A stretch of 64,000 bases of DNA, from NCBI GenBank assembly GCA_900316685.1, contig ONDS01000008.1:124001-188000 (forward strand), in the 5' to 3' direction. Both the position numbers and the translations under genes were made by a program. The notes below the pieces were generated by a model. The model ran no database searches and was not told the DNA's origin. It saw nothing but the letters and a program-made list of their open reading frames with translations. Positions 1-10,334 of this stretch are shown here, in pieces. Origin of the DNA: an uncultured Prevotellaceae bacterium. GTDB taxonomy: Bacteria > Bacteroidota > Bacteroidia > Bacteroidales > Bacteroidaceae. Positions within the stretch are counted from its first letter, which is position 1. Every line of letters starts with the position of its first letter.

Positions 1-2063
1 ATCATACCCAGATAGCGTTGTGCCGCTCTCTGCTGGTATGTGGAGTTGTCGAATTTACCCTCCAACTGACGACGTTCCTTCACCAAGAAGGTGTAAACCG
101 CAGCATTGCCCTTGACGGGATGAGCGGAGAACTTGCCTTTTTCAGTGGCAGCCACGGCACCGCTAAGCGCAGGTTCTTGCGATTGCAGTTCAGGAACAAA
201 TGCTGCCGAAGCCAAAGTGATTTGATTTACATCGAGCAACTTGGCACCCTTCTGTTGTGCTTCAGCCACGCTCTTCACTCCTTGGAGCTTTTGCATGATG
301 ATTTCAGCCTTCTTGTCGTTCATCACCTCCTGGCGCACCATCTGGTTGACCTGAGGATTGCTCAGTGGCATGTAGCCTTCAGGATAAATATCGGTAAGGG
401 CCATGACAATGAGTTCATCTTGGTTGTTGCCACAAGTGATTACCTCGGAGATGTCACCCTTCTTGGTATCGCTGTTGAAAACCCAACGCAAAGCCTCCTT
501 CGAGTTGTTCACGCCTTGTATTCCACCTGCAGATGTAACCACATTCGACAACTCACGCACTTGATATCCCGCCTTGGCAGCATTCTTCTCCATTGCTTCT
601 ATCGACTGGTTGGCAGCGACGAACTGTTTGAAAGCATCACTGATAGAGTGTGACGTTTCATCGGAGAAGTCGATGGTACGTTTGATCAGCGCGACATCGT
701 ACTTGGTAATCATATTCTTACGGTCAAGCACCTGGATGATGATACTACCCTGAGTCATATCGATCTGCTTCAGCTCATTGACACCCAAGTTGTTCAAAGC
801 ATTGATGAAATCCATATTGTCTTTACTCATACTGGCAGAACGCTCATACTGGCGTGTAGTGAGCCACACCTTTTCAGCAGTCTGTTCATATTTCTTGGCC
901 AGGGCCTCGAAATCAGCACCACCTTGTAATGCCTTGAGGATGCTGTCGGCCTTGGTCTTCGATTCGTCGAGTGTTGTAGCAGTAGCGGCAATCATACGAT
1001 ACTGGATACTGTCGGGCAAGCTGGCCTTAGACAACAGTTTCACCACATTGAACGAGTTGTCGGACTTCATTTCTACAGGACCTTTCACTGCGCCGACACC
1101 CATGGAGTCGATGACAGCGAACAAATCAGCTGCGAAAGCGTTTTTCGACACGGGCACGCCCAGATAAGATGTAAGCGACTGGTATTTACGCACTGTGTTA
1201 TCTATGCCGGCACTGTCGATTTCTGCGGCTGCTTTCTGCATGTTCTTGAAAAGATTGTCGCGGTCGGCAGCGGAAGCCACCTTCTTGACCTGGATGTATT
1301 TGATGGCCCTGACCTCTTGCGGCAAAGCGTAACGAGCCTTCGTCTCATCATACTTTTTCTGCAGATCGGCATCGGCAATTTTCACATCCTTATCATCTAT
1401 AGAACGATAATCGATATATGCCAGTTGCACGTCGCTCTCGAGTTTCTCGGCATTGAAGTTGAACTCAGCCTCAACGGGGTTCGACAGCACACAAGCCGCC
1501 AACAGAGTTTGATATTTCTGCATCAGCACCGACTGACGGAGCTGCTTCTCTTTGAAGAGCAAATACCTGTACACCTGTTCCAGCTGCGGGTTGGCCATAC
1601 GAGCCTGCTCATAGTTGGCCATGAACTGCTTGTACGCATTGATATCGAAACGACCAGTCTGTTGGTTGTGGAAATCAGGGATGGGAATGTTTACCAAAAG
1701 TGGGTTGGTTCCTTGGGTCATGATGTCGTTGATTTCCTGGTCGGTAACAGCGAGACCCAATTTTTCGGCTTCGCGGGTGATGATTTTATCCTGGATGTAA
1801 TAGTCCCAAGCTCCCTCACGCAGTTGATCGTCGGAGGCTTGCTGTCCATCCATCTTCATGCACTCGACAAATTCTTCCACATACTTCTGGTAGTCCTGAG
1901 CATTGATTTTTTCACCCATCACCTCGCCAAGACGCTGGCTCCGTTCAGCACGTGTCGAATCGCACGAGCGGAACATTTCCTCAGCCACAAAGGCGAAAAG
2001 CGCGAAACCAATCACGCAAATCAGGATCAAACCCTTACTTCTAATTTTTCCTAATGCTGCCAT
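1..2063 (-). CDS. PpiD/SurA-type periplasmic peptidyl-prolyl isomerase (3' end cut by the window edge)
   Basis: Likely a membrane-anchored periplasmic chaperone that isomerises prolyl bonds and helps fold outer-membrane proteins. The first residues (MAALGKIRSKG) precede one hydrophobic anchor helix at about residues 10-29, followed by a SurA_N-like helical region and parvulin-like segments; the long polar body fits the roughly 700-residue Bacteroidales PpiD family. 687 codons are visible, so only a short C-terminal part should be missing. The ATG at 2063 directly precedes the anchor helix. It is the last gene of a minus-strand envelope cluster (OMP, LptC, CorC), but a TAnnTTTG box at 2137-2144 and a small stem-loop (2104-2120) in the leader suggest it also has its own promoter. 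The family call is firm; the exact client set is unknown. Confidence 0.85.
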   Translation of the reverse strand, partial: MAALGKIRSKGLILICVIGFALFAFVAEEMFRSCDSTRAERSQRLGEVMGEKINAQDYQKYVEEFVECMKMDGQQASDDQLREGAWDYYIQDKIITREAEKLGLAVTDQEINDIMTQGTNPLLVNIPIPDFHNQQTGRFDINAYKQFMANYEQARMANPQLEQVYRYLLFKEKQLRQSVLMQKYQTLLAACVLSNPVEAEFNFNAEKLESDVQLAYIDYRSIDDKDVKIADADLQKKYDETKARYALPQEVRAIKYIQVKKVASAADRDNLFKNMQKAAAEIDSAGIDNTVRKYQSLTSYLGVPVSKNAFAADLFAVIDSMGVGAVKGPVEMKSDNSFNVVKLLSKASLPDSIQYRMIAATATTLDESKTKADSILKALQGGADFEALAKKYEQTAEKVWLTTRQYERSASMSKDNMDFINALNNLGVNELKQIDMTQGSIIIQVLDRKNMITKYDVALIKRTIDFSDETSHSISDAFKQFVAANQSIEAMEKNAAKAGYQVRELSNVVTSAGGIQGVNNSKEALRWVFNSDTKKGDISEVITCGNNQDELIVMALTDIYPEGYMPLSNPQVNQMVRQEVMNDKKAEIIMQKLQGVKSVAEAQQKGAKLLDVNQITLASAAFVPELQSQEPALSGAVAATEKGKFSAHPVKGNAAVYTFLVKERRQLEGKFDNSTYQQRAAQRYLGM

Positions 2064-2136
2064 TACTATTATTAATTGATTTATTATTTTCCATTCATTT
2101 TCAAGGGCTTCGGAAGCCCTGTCCACAAAAAGCGTA

Positions 2137-2144
2137 CAAAATTA
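2137..2144 (-). promoter_or_regulatory. TAnnTTTG promoter box for the ppiD-like gene
   Basis: The minus strand reads TAATTTTG, matching the Bacteroidota -7 box, about 74 nt before the ATG. The predicted leader contains an AGGGCTT/AAGCCCT stem-loop at 2104-2120 that could be an attenuator or a leftover terminator of the upstream operon. Confidence 0.5.
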
Positions 2145-2181
2145 CGAAGAAAATGCCAAACGAGCGAATTTTTTTTGAAAA

Positions 2182-3447
2182 TTATTCTTTTTGTCCGACT
2201 TTTAGCCTCACCAATTCAATTTTCGTCATTGTATTCTTGAGAATCTTGAACTCCAAGTTGTCCACTTTTACCACTTCATGTAATTTTGGGAAACTTTGGT
2301 ACGCATGGAGAATCAGGCCTCCGATGGTCATATAATCATCACATTCCGGCAAGTCAAGGTCAAACATCTCGTTCACCTTATCTATTTCAAGTCGAGCCGA
2401 GAGTATGTATTCATTCTCCCCGACTTTTTTCGCCACATAGCTATTGTTGTCGTGTTCATCCTCAATATCGCCGAATATCTCCTCCACAATATCCTCCAAC
2501 GATACCAATCCACTGGTTCCGCCGTATTCGTCGATAACCACGGCAAGGCTCTTTTTCTGTTGCAGCAACATACGCATGAGCTTCTTAGCTGCCATTGTTT
2601 CTGGCACAAAGGGGATCTGTCGGATTCCCGTGAGCCAGTCGTCCTTCCTGCTGAACATCTCGGAAGAGTGAATATATCCCACGATATGGTCGATATCATC
2701 ATGATAAACGATGATTTTGGAATTGCCGCTCTCGACAAACCTCTGTTTTAGCACTTCGACGCTGCAATTATCTTCCACAGCATTGATTTCCGTACGCGGC
2801 ACCATACAATCTCGCACTTTCGTGTCGGAGAAATCCAAGGCATTCTGGAAAAACTTCACCTCTTCTTCTATTTGGTCCTCATCCTTGGCATTATCTATGC
2901 TTGACTGCACGAGATAATCGAGATCAACCTTTGTAAATTCCTCGTCATCGGCGTTTTTCTGTACCTTCACTCCGAAGAGTCGCAAGAAGCATCTCGACAG
3001 GAAGGTGGCGAATTTAGATACCGGCCATAGGAGCAGGTAGCACATGTAGGCTGGCAGTGCGAACACTGTCAGCAAATTGTTGGGATTGCTCTTGAAGAAC
3101 ACCTTAGGCAGGAATTCGCCTGTGAAAAGAATGATAAGCGTAGAGAGGATGGTATCGGCGGGGACAGTGAATCCGGGTCCCATGCCCTTGAAAATCGTGG
3201 CATCGAAGAATTTCGCTATGAGTATGCCATATACTACGAGCGAGATGTTGTTTCCCACGAGCATGGTACTTACGAAGTCGTTGGGATTCTTATAAAACAC
3301 GGATAGGAATTTTTGTGATATGCCGTGTTTCTCCTTCTCCACTTCAGCCAGGAGCCTATTGCTGGACACGAAAGCGATTTCCATGCCCGAGAAGAAGGCA
3401 GAGAAAGCCATGGTGATAAGTATGCCTATGATGACCGATAGTTCCAT
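2182..3447 (-). CDS. CNNM/CorC family membrane protein with CBS pair (hemolysin-like)
   Basis: Predicted inner-membrane protein of the CNNM/CorC/HlyC family, linked in other bacteria to magnesium or divalent cation efflux. Three modules are seen in order: an N-terminal DUF21 transmembrane domain (about residues 1-190, starting MELSVIIGILITMAF), a CBS pair (about 205-330; VRDCMVPRTEI, then VVIDEYGGTSGLVSLEDI) and a C-terminal CorC_HlyC domain (about 345-420). At 421 residues it is of normal family length. It starts one base after the lptC stop, so the two are surely cotranscribed. The old name hemolysin is an annotation legacy; cation transport is inferred from the family. Confidence 0.9.
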   Translation of the reverse strand: MELSVIIGILITMAFSAFFSGMEIAFVSSNRLLAEVEKEKHGISQKFLSVFYKNPNDFVSTMLVGNNISLVVYGILIAKFFDATIFKGMGPGFTVPADTILSTLIILFTGEFLPKVFFKSNPNNLLTVFALPAYMCYLLLWPVSKFATFLSRCFLRLFGVKVQKNADDEEFTKVDLDYLVQSSIDNAKDEDQIEEEVKFFQNALDFSDTKVRDCMVPRTEINAVEDNCSVEVLKQRFVESGNSKIIVYHDDIDHIVGYIHSSEMFSRKDDWLTGIRQIPFVPETMAAKKLMRMLLQQKKSLAVVIDEYGGTSGLVSLEDIVEEIFGDIEDEHDNNSYVAKKVGENEYILSARLEIDKVNEMFDLDLPECDDYMTIGGLILHAYQSFPKLHEVVKVDNLEFKILKNTMTKIELVRLKVGQKE

Positions 3448-3448
3448 G

Positions 3449-4129
3449 TCAGTTGGGTCTGGTAAGCGGAATGGTAGTCACTTTCCTTCTTGGCGAAGCG
3501 GGTTGGCGTCCCATATACCCGGTGGAATCGGGCCGCGAGGTTGTAGATTTCTTTTTGTCAGAGTTATCTATATCATCCTTGGCGAAAGAGCCTTTGGAAG
3601 AATAGACATGATATTTTGTCATTTTCTCATCGCTTCGGAAGCTCGACCCTTGCAGTTCCCTGTCGGTAGTGATCAGGTGAGAGAACTTGTTGGAATAGAT
3701 TTCATGTTTCCTTTCATCCCAGAACAGTTCTTCGCTCCTGAACCTCAAACCGTTTTTCGAGAGGATCCTGACCCTTCCCCTGAGTTCCCAAACCCTTTGC
3801 ACATCGTAATAATACGCTGTATCGCATTGGATATAGGATTGGACATGAAGAGTGGGGTCGAACTGCTCGAGGAACAGCCCTTTGTTGAATATCCATCGCG
3901 AGGGATTTCTTTTCTCGTTCATTTCCCATTCCTCTGCCACAATACGGTATTTGATGACACCCGAATCGGAAATAAGCGTATTGACGCCATAAGAAGTCAT
4001 CATCGCCACGGAATCCCTGTCGAGGATAGCCGGAGCCGTATGCTCTTTTTCCTCGGAGCACCCCGCCACAAGCATCAAGGCCATGCAAGCGAAGGCCAAG
4101 AGGCATTTACACGCCACGCTCTCCTCCAT
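3449..4129 (-). CDS. lptC: LptC-like lipopolysaccharide export lipoprotein
   Basis: Probable periplasmic LptC component that passes LPS from the LptBFG transporter toward LptA and the outer membrane. The ATG at 4129 is chosen because it overlaps the upstream stop as ATGA and gives a clean lipoprotein signal peptide ending in the lipobox LVAGC near residue 22; an earlier in-frame ATG at 4156 would add a charged leader. The body has the beta-rich OstA/LptC pattern (for example VWELRGRVRILSKNGLRF and RSEELFWDERKHEIYS). It sits between an outer-membrane protein gene and the CorC gene, a common Bacteroidales order. The basic C-terminal 40 residues look disordered. The lipid anchor differs from the single-helix anchor of E. 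coli LptC. Confidence 0.83.
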   Translation of the reverse strand: MEESVACKCLLAFACMALMLVAGCSEEKEHTAPAILDRDSVAMMTSYGVNTLISDSGVIKYRIVAEEWEMNEKRNPSRWIFNKGLFLEQFDPTLHVQSYIQCDTAYYYDVQRVWELRGRVRILSKNGLRFRSEELFWDERKHEIYSNKFSHLITTDRELQGSSFRSDEKMTKYHVYSSKGSFAKDDIDNSDKKKSTTSRPDSTGYMGRQPASPRRKVTTIPLTRPN

Positions 4130-5340
4130 CAGTTCACTTTCCACTTCATGAACCACCGCTCGTTGAAGGTCAAGCCCACACTGATTCTAAACACATCCTC
4201 GCGCAGCAAGTTTTTGGCATCTGTTCTCACCCACTGTGCGGAAATATTCAGCAAGGAGCGGTTGTTCCAGTTATTGACGATGGGAATGGAGACACCCGCG
4301 CTGACGGATATTTCCTTAGGTCCTTCCACCCCATTCACATAATAATAAGGTGTGGTGTAGGAAGCGCCCAACTTATACCTGATGCGGGGAGCGAACTTCC
4401 TGGCATTCTCGTTGCGGCAATATTCCATGCCGACATTGAATTTGTGTCGGTCTTTGAAATAATCGTTGTTGAGTTCATAATAAGGAACATCGTCAATCAC
4501 CTTGTATTCCGGGTAACCTACCTCTGTCCATTTTTGGAAAGTGTAGTCAACGCCAATTCTCAGACGATTGTCATGGTTCCACGCCAAGCCAGCCCCTATC
4601 ATCGTTGGCAGTTTATATGCTTCTTTCACGGTGAATGAAGCCGTATCGCTCACGTTGGTCTGCGAGTTGGAAGAATAGATGGTGCATTTGGAATCGGCAT
4701 TCAGGGAATGTCCCAACCCATAAGTAGCGCCCAGTGTTACAATATCTTTTTTACTGTAGTAGTTATTGACGAGTTTTGTGCTCGATCCCCACAAATAGCC
4801 CCCGTTTACACCTATGGAAAAGCCTTTGAACGGTTCCCATCCTATGCCCAGGAACACCTGTCTTAATCCACCGCTACCGGAATAAAGATTAGTGTAGGTT
4901 GTGGTGTTGTCGGAAGAAGACTCCTCCACCTTGTTGGTCACGGAGAAGTTATAGCCCACCTTACTGAACGGCAGCATACCAAAGGACATACCAACATGTT
5001 TGAAAGCCCTGAATCCACCGAGGAAATAATCAAAGCTCGCCCCTTTGGAATTTTTCCTCTTACCGTTTTCCTGGAAACTGGTAAAGGTGCCAGAGAACCC
5101 CGCATCGAAGATGAACGTGAGTGAATCGAGTGCGGAATATGACGCCGGGTTTGTGACATTGAGCTGATTATGTTTCCTTAGACCTATACCCACGCCATTC
5201 ATACCACGGTTGTAGCCACCCGTCTGGTCGGGCAGAGTGCCATAACCATATTGGCTATAAGGAGTATTGGTTCCACTATTTTGTGCTACGATGGGCATTG
5301 TGGCCGCGAAGGCCATCAATGCCATAAGAACTCGTCTCAT
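4129..5340 (-). CDS. Outer-membrane beta-barrel protein, FadL/OmpP1-like in outline
   Basis: Secreted 403-residue protein with a signal peptide (MRRVLMALMAFAATMPIVAQ, cut near residue 20) and many alternating hydrophobic/polar strands with aromatic girdles, ending in a phenylalanine/tryptophan-rich strand (ERWFMKWKVN), all typical of an outer-membrane barrel. Early motifs such as NTPYSQYGYG and NVTNPASYSAL recur in a Bacteroidota family found upstream of lptC. Substrate is unknown. It is the first gene of the OMP-lptC-corC operon and its stop overlaps the lptC start by four bases. No pantothenate kinase gene, often found upstream in relatives, is present here. Barrel nature is well supported, function is not. 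Confidence 0.75.
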   Translation of the reverse strand: MRRVLMALMAFAATMPIVAQNSGTNTPYSQYGYGTLPDQTGGYNRGMNGVGIGLRKHNQLNVTNPASYSALDSLTFIFDAGFSGTFTSFQENGKRKNSKGASFDYFLGGFRAFKHVGMSFGMLPFSKVGYNFSVTNKVEESSSDNTTTYTNLYSGSGGLRQVFLGIGWEPFKGFSIGVNGGYLWGSSTKLVNNYYSKKDIVTLGATYGLGHSLNADSKCTIYSSNSQTNVSDTASFTVKEAYKLPTMIGAGLAWNHDNRLRIGVDYTFQKWTEVGYPEYKVIDDVPYYELNNDYFKDRHKFNVGMEYCRNENARKFAPRIRYKLGASYTTPYYYVNGVEGPKEISVSAGVSIPIVNNWNNRSLLNISAQWVRTDAKNLLREDVFRISVGLTFNERWFMKWKVN

Positions 5341-5451
5341 GTATAAAAATCAATCTTAAATATGGAGGCGTTGCCGCCAAATCGCTTGCAAAGTTGGTTA
5401 TTTTTTTCGAAATACCCAAATCTCATGCCTATAACTCGCCGTTACGCAGTG

Positions 5452-5459
5452 CAAAATTA
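5452..5459 (-). promoter_or_regulatory. TAnnTTTG promoter box of the OMP-lptC-corC operon
   Basis: The minus strand reads TAATTTTG about 110 nt before the outer-membrane protein ATG. The 5341-5597 gap between the two divergent genes otherwise holds only AT-rich sequence and the opposing promoter. Confidence 0.45.
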
Positions 5460-5584
5460 TTGAAAAAAAACGATTCCGGCATATTATTTCACATTTTTTT
5501 TAGGATTTCCCTTATCAAGGGCGTGAATTAAGAGGAAAATGAAGATTAATAAGGTTACAAGCCGGCTATTTACAAAAATATTTT

Positions 5585-5592
5585 TAATTTTG
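5585..5592 (+). promoter_or_regulatory. TAnnTTTG promoter box with start codon at the predicted transcription start
   Basis: The sequence TAATTTTG ends six bases before the GTG start of the Lnb-like gene. With the usual 5-8 nt from this box to the +1 base, the mRNA would begin at the GTG itself, so the transcript would be leaderless; otherwise translation starts at the in-frame ATG at 5631. Confidence 0.55.
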
Positions 5593-5597
5593 CACAC

Positions 5598-6815
5598 GTG
5601 AAAAGAGCAATTACACATATAAGACAATGGATGGTGTCAGGGTTGTTGTTGTGCCTTTGTCTCCAAGCGATGTCGGCACCGATATCGACAGGTTCACCCG
5701 ACTCTTTGGAAATCAGCCTGTTGACATGTTCCCCCCACAACGAGGTATACAGCATTTATGGCCACACCGCCATCCGTGTGAGCGACAAGAGCCAAGGTCG
5801 GGATTTCGTAGTCAACTACGGTGTATTCGACTTCAACGCGCCACATTTTCTTTGGCGTTTCACCTTTGCCATCGCCGATTATGAAATGGGCATATTGCTG
5901 ATGCCACAGTTCATGACCGAGTATGTCATACGCCAGAGCAGTGTGACAGAGCAGGTGTTGAATCTTACTGGCCATGAAAAAGCGATGATTTTCAATGCCC
6001 TGCAAGAAAATTACAAACCAGAGAACGCGAAGTACAGGTATAATTTTTTCTTCGACAATTGTACCACGCGAGCCCGCAACATCCTGCTCAACCATATAGA
6101 CGGCCAAGTGGAATACCGCAATGCCGAGCCCGACAAGACCTTCAGGGCCTATGTGCATGAGTTCAGCCGCGATTATCCTTGGACCACCTTCGGCATCGAC
6201 CTGCTGCTGGGAGTAGGAGCCGACCGCATGACATCACGAAGCGAGAGCCAGTTTCTCCCTTACCATTTACGCGACGACTTTGGCTCCGCCATTATCCGCT
6301 CAACCGACGGCACCGAACGCCCATTAGTGAAACAGACCTCCATGCTGCTAAAAGGTGGTCCAGTGATGACAGGTAGTGACTTTCCCCTTTCCCCAAAAGC
6401 AGTGATGTGGTTGTTGGCCACCGTCATCCTCATGGTCACTGCCGCTGAGACGTTATGGCTGAAGCGTGTGTTCTGGTGGTTCGACGCCCTTCTACTGTTT
6501 ATCATCGGGGCGGTAGGAATTATCATTTGCGCCCTGTTTTTCTCGAAGCATCCTACGGTAAGCACCAACCTCCAAGCCTTGCTGTTCAATCCCCTCCCCC
6601 TGTTGATGTTAGTGCCAGTTGTACGGAGATTGCGCAAGTACGATGGCCATTGGTGGTGGGGTGTTCAATGCATCTTGCTCATTTTGTTTTTGATAGGCTC
6701 CTTTTTTCAAAATTATGCCGTCGGCCTAACCACTTTGGCATTATCTTTGTTAATAAGATGGTCTATCCGCTTGCGGTTGGATAAGGTCTTTCCTGAGCGG
6801 CATCAGAAGAGATGA
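5598..6815 (+). CDS. DUF4105 (Lnb N-terminal periplasmic domain) membrane protein
   Basis: A 405-residue envelope protein: N-terminal signal/anchor (to about residue 27), a periplasmic DUF4105 domain with the conserved YGHTAIRV and FFFDNCTTRARN motifs, then about four transmembrane helices from residue 265 to 400. DUF4105 resembles the N-terminal domain of lipoprotein N-acyltransferase Lnb, a papain/NlpC-like fold using His and Cys, so an acyl transfer or hydrolase role is possible. The start is GTG at 5598, giving a typical basic signal peptide; an ATG at 5631 (residue 12) gives a shorter one. It is monocistronic, before secA. The exact reaction is unproven; the domain call is firm. Confidence 0.82.
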   Translation: MKRAITHIRQWMVSGLLLCLCLQAMSAPISTGSPDSLEISLLTCSPHNEVYSIYGHTAIRVSDKSQGRDFVVNYGVFDFNAPHFLWRFTFAIADYEMGILLMPQFMTEYVIRQSSVTEQVLNLTGHEKAMIFNALQENYKPENAKYRYNFFFDNCTTRARNILLNHIDGQVEYRNAEPDKTFRAYVHEFSRDYPWTTFGIDLLLGVGADRMTSRSESQFLPYHLRDDFGSAIIRSTDGTERPLVKQTSMLLKGGPVMTGSDFPLSPKAVMWLLATVILMVTAAETLWLKRVFWWFDALLLFIIGAVGIIICALFFSKHPTVSTNLQALLFNPLPLLMLVPVVRRLRKYDGHWWWGVQCILLILFLIGSFFQNYAVGLTTLALSLLIRWSIRLRLDKVFPERHQKR

Positions 6816-6893
6816 AAATCGTTAATTTTGACAAATAAGCCCCACACGAGATAAAAAAAGACGAGTTCATTTTGTACTGCACCCGATTTTTCG

Positions 6894-6901
6894 TAAATTT
6901 G
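6894..6901 (+). promoter_or_regulatory. TAnnTTTG promoter box for secA
   Basis: TAAATTTG lies 33 bases before the secA ATG, giving a predicted leader of about 25 nt. A second match (TAATTTTG, 6823-6830) lies further upstream. Confidence 0.6.
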
Positions 6902-6933
6902 CAGACATTTTTTATAAATCACATTATAGAACA

Positions 6934-9900
6934 ATGAGTTTAACAAGTATTTTCCAATCACTGTTCGGCAACAAATACGCCAGAGACAAGAAGCTGGTGC
7001 AACCTATTGTCGACAAGGTGAAAGCCGTTTATCCTGAGATTGAAGCACTCGACCACGACCAGTTGCGCGCCAAGACCCAGGAAATCCGTCGTTACGTGCA
7101 AGAATCGGCCAATGCGCAGAAAGAGGAAATCCAGCAGTTGAAAGCCACCATCGAGGATACCCCTATCGACGAACGCGAGGCTATTTTCAACAAGATAGAC
7201 AAGATAGAGAAAGAGATTCTCGATATCTATGAAGAGAAGCTCAACGAAGTCTTGCCCGTAGCTTTCAGTATAGTGAAGGAGACCGCCCGTCGTTTCAAGG
7301 AGAACGACGTCGTGGTAGTGACTGCCACCGATTTCGACCGCGAATTGGCCGCCACGAAAGATTTTGTCACCATTGAAGGCGACAAGGCCATTTACACCAC
7401 CCATTGGATAGCCGGAGGCAACGACCAACGATGGGACATGGTGCATTACGATGTGCAGTTGTTTGGTGGTGCCGTTCTTCACCAAGGCAAGATTGCCGAA
7501 ATGGCTACAGGTGAAGGAAAGACCTTGGTGGCCACACTCCCCGTGTTCCTCAATGCACTGACAGGCAACGGTGTCCATGTGGTTACCGTTAACGACTACT
7601 TGGCCAAGCGCGACTCCGAGTGGATGGGTCCTCTTTATGAATTCAACGGACTGTCGGTAGACTGTATCGACAAGCACAGGCCCAACTCCCCTGAGCGTCG
7701 CAAGGCCTACCAAGCCGACATCACTTTCGGTACCAACAATGAATTTGGTTTCGACTACCTGCGCGACAACATGGCCATCTCGCCCGACGATTTGGTACAA
7801 CGTGCTCACAACTACGCTATTGTCGATGAGGTCGACTCCGTATTGGTTGACGATGCCCGTACCCCGCTGATTATCTCCGGTCCCGTACCTAAAGGCGACG
7901 ATCAGATGTTTGAGGAGTACCAGCCATTGGTGGAGAAGTTAGTAAGCGTTCAGCGTCGATTGGCCACCGAATTCCTGGCCGATGCCAAGGCCAAGATCAC
8001 CAAAGGCCGCGAGAGCAACGACCAGAAACTCACGCAGGAAGGCTTCCTCTCGCTTTATCGTTCGCATAAGGCCCTGCCTAAGAACAAGCCACTGATAAAA
8101 TACCTGTCAGAAGAAGGCATCAAGGCAGGCATGCTCCAGACCGAGGAAGAATATATGGCCAACAACAACCGCCGTATGCCCGAGGCTGTCGAGCCCTTGT
8201 ATTTCGTCGTCGACGAGAAATTGAATAGTGTCGACCTCACCGACAAAGGTACTGATTGGCTGGCAGGTCAGGTGAACGACAAGCAACTGTTCGTGTTGCC
8301 CGACATCACCAGTGAGTTGTCCGAACTGGAAGCCCAGAAAGGATTGAGTGATGAAGAGAAACTCAACAAGAAAGACGACCTGATGAGTCACTATGCCGTG
8401 CAGAGTGAGCGTGTGCACACCTTGCAGCAGTTGTTGAAGGCTTATACCATGTTCAACAAAGACGACGAATATGTGGTCATTGATGGCGAGGTGAAGATTG
8501 TCGACGAGCAGACCGGCCGTATCATGGAAGGTCGCCGTTGGAGCGACGGACTGCACCAGGCAGTCGAGGCCAAGGAGCATGTGAAGGTGGAAGCCGCCAC
8601 GCAGACCTTTGCCACCATCACTCTTCAGAACTATTTCCGCATGTATCATAAGTTGGCAGGTATGACCGGTACCGCCATCACCGAGGCAGGTGAGTTCTGG
8701 GACATCTATAAGTTGGATGTTGTTGAGATTCCCACCAACAAGCCAGTGATCCGCAACGACATGAACGACCGCGTATATAAGACCGCCCGCGAGAAATACA
8801 ATGCCGTTATCGACGAAATCATCGCCATGCGCGAGAGTGGTCGTCCTACTCTAGTGGGTACCACCTCTGTGGAAATATCCGAATTGCTTTCCAGAATGCT
8901 CAAGATGAACAATATCCCTCATAACGTGCTGAATGCCAAACTGCACCAGAAAGAAGCAGAAATTGTGGCACAAGCCGGTAGGAGCACCGACGGGTTGGGA
9001 GCCGTGACCATCGCCACCAACATGGCAGGTCGTGGTACCGATATCAAGTTGACGCCCGAGGTGAAAGAAGCCGGCGGTTTGGCCATCATCGGTACCGAGC
9101 GTCATGAGAGCCGTCGTGTGGACCGTCAGCTGCGTGGTCGTGCCGGTCGTCAGGGTGACCCCGGTTCCTCCGTGTTCTATGTATCCCTGGAAGACAAACT
9201 CATGCGTCTGTTCGCTTCGGAGAAGATCGCCAAGGTGATGGACCGTTTGGGCTTCGAGGATGGTGAGCGTATTGAGCACCCCATGATCAACAAGAGCATT
9301 GAGCGCGCCCAGAAAAAGGTGGAAGAGAACAACTTCGGTATCCGTAAGCGTCTGTTGGAATATGACGATGTGATGAACAAGCAGCGTACGGTCATCTATG
9401 AGAAACGTCGTCACGCCTTGATGGGCGAGCGCATCGGCATGGATATAGCCAACCTGATTTGGGACCGAGTATACAGTTTCATCAACGACAACGATTATGT
9501 AGGCTGCAAGGAACAATTCCTCAAGGTGTTGGCCATGGAATGTCCGTTTAATGAACACGACTTCAACAACAAGAGCCGCGACGAATTGGCAGAGGAAGCT
9601 TTTCAGCAGACTATGGACAATTTCAAGCGCAAGACCGACCGCATCCAGGCCACCGCTTGGCCAGTAATCAAGCGCGTGTATGAGGAGCAGGGACAGATTT
9701 ACGAGCGCATCGTAGTGCCCATCACCGACGGCAAGCATCCTCGTCCATACGCTATCCCCTGCAATTTGAAGGAAGCCTATGACACCGAGTGTAAATCGGT
9801 GGTCAAGCAGTTTGAGAAGGTTATCCTGCTACATGTCATCGACGATTGTTGGAAGGAAAACCTGCGTCAGTTGGACGAGTTGCGGCATAGTGTGCAGAAC

Positions 9901-10266
9901 GCCTCTTACGAGCAGAAGGATCCGTTGCTCATCTTCAAATTGGAAAGTGTGAAATTGTTCGACTCCATGGTCGACGACATGAACAACCGCATAGCCAGTA
10001 TCCTGACACGAGGCCAGATAGCCATCCAACAAGACGAGCGTGTGGAGGAAGCCGCCCCTGAGCAGCACAGCCAGCGTTATCAAGAGAGTAAGGGTGACGA
10101 CCTAGTGGATCAGAACCAGAAAGCCGCGGCATCTCAGGACACCCGCGAGACAGCCCAGCAGCAACGTCGGCAGCCCATCATCAAGGATAAGTTGCCAGGC
10201 AGGAACGAGCCTTGTCCTTGCGGCAGCGGCAAGAAGTTCAAAAACTGCCACGGCAGAGGTTTATAA
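6934..10266 (+). CDS. secA: Preprotein translocase ATPase SecA
   Basis: Motor ATPase that pushes unfolded preproteins through SecYEG. Visible: Walker A MATGEGKT (Lys196), the [19 protein letters not shown]-type motif, preprotein cross-linking and helical scaffold regions, the [19 protein letters not shown] stretch, the GRGTDIKL and [15 protein letters not shown] helicase motifs, and a C-terminal SEC-C zinc motif (CPCGSG...NCH, from residue 1094). At 1110 residues it is longer than E. coli SecA (901), as usual in Bacteroidota, with inserts around residues 330-430. It has its own promoter and ends in a strong terminator, so it is transcribed alone. Confidence 0.98.
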   Translation: MSLTSIFQSLFGNKYARDKKLVQPIVDKVKAVYPEIEALDHDQLRAKTQEIRRYVQESANAQKEEIQQLKATIEDTPIDEREAIFNKIDKIEKEILDIYEEKLNEVLPVAFSIVKETARRFKENDVVVVTATDFDRELAATKDFVTIEGDKAIYTTHWIAGGNDQRWDMVHYDVQLFGGAVLHQGKIAEMATGEGKTLVATLPVFLNALTGNGVHVVTVNDYLAKRDSEWMGPLYEFNGLSVDCIDKHRPNSPERRKAYQADITFGTNNEFGFDYLRDNMAISPDDLVQRAHNYAIVDEVDSVLVDDARTPLIISGPVPKGDDQMFEEYQPLVEKLVSVQRRLATEFLADAKAKITKGRESNDQKLTQEGFLSLYRSHKALPKNKPLIKYLSEEGIKAGMLQTEEEYMANNNRRMPEAVEPLYFVVDEKLNSVDLTDKGTDWLAGQVNDKQLFVLPDITSELSELEAQKGLSDEEKLNKKDDLMSHYAVQSERVHTLQQLLKAYTMFNKDDEYVVIDGEVKIVDEQTGRIMEGRRWSDGLHQAVEAKEHVKVEAATQTFATITLQNYFRMYHKLAGMTGTAITEAGEFWDIYKLDVVEIPTNKPVIRNDMNDRVYKTAREKYNAVIDEIIAMRESGRPTLVGTTSVEISELLSRMLKMNNIPHNVLNAKLHQKEAEIVAQAGRSTDGLGAVTIATNMAGRGTDIKLTPEVKEAGGLAIIGTERHESRRVDRQLRGRAGRQGDPGSSVFYVSLEDKLMRLFASEKIAKVMDRLGFEDGERIEHPMINKSIERAQKKVEENNFGIRKRLLEYDDVMNKQRTVIYEKRRHALMGERIGMDIANLIWDRVYSFINDNDYVGCKEQFLKVLAMECPFNEHDFNNKSRDELAEEAFQQTMDNFKRKTDRIQATAWPVIKRVYEEQGQIYERIVVPITDGKHPRPYAIPCNLKEAYDTECKSVVKQFEKVILLHVIDDCWKENLRQLDELRHSVQNASYEQKDPLLIFKLESVKLFDSMVDDMNNRIASILTRGQIAIQQDERVEEAAPEQHSQRYQESKGDDLVDQNQKAAASQDTRETAQQQRRQPIIKDKLPGRNEPCPCGSGKKFKNCHGRGL

Positions 10267-10278
10267 TTTTTAAGAATA

Positions 10279-10316
10279 ATCTTTTGGGGCTATGGCAAGC
10301 CCCAAAAGATTTTTTT
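10279..10316 (+). terminator. Rho-independent terminator of secA
   Basis: A perfect 12-bp stem (ATCTTTTGGGGC / GCCCCAAAAGAT) with a short loop, followed by a T-run, begins 12 bases after the secA stop codon. Confidence 0.9.
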
Positions 10317-10334
10317 AAATATAAAAAGTTCAAT

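Noticed and set aside
18..2054. Long plus-strand open frames opposite the ppiD-like gene
   Set aside because: They are antisense shadows; the minus-strand frame has a membrane anchor and family features, they do not.
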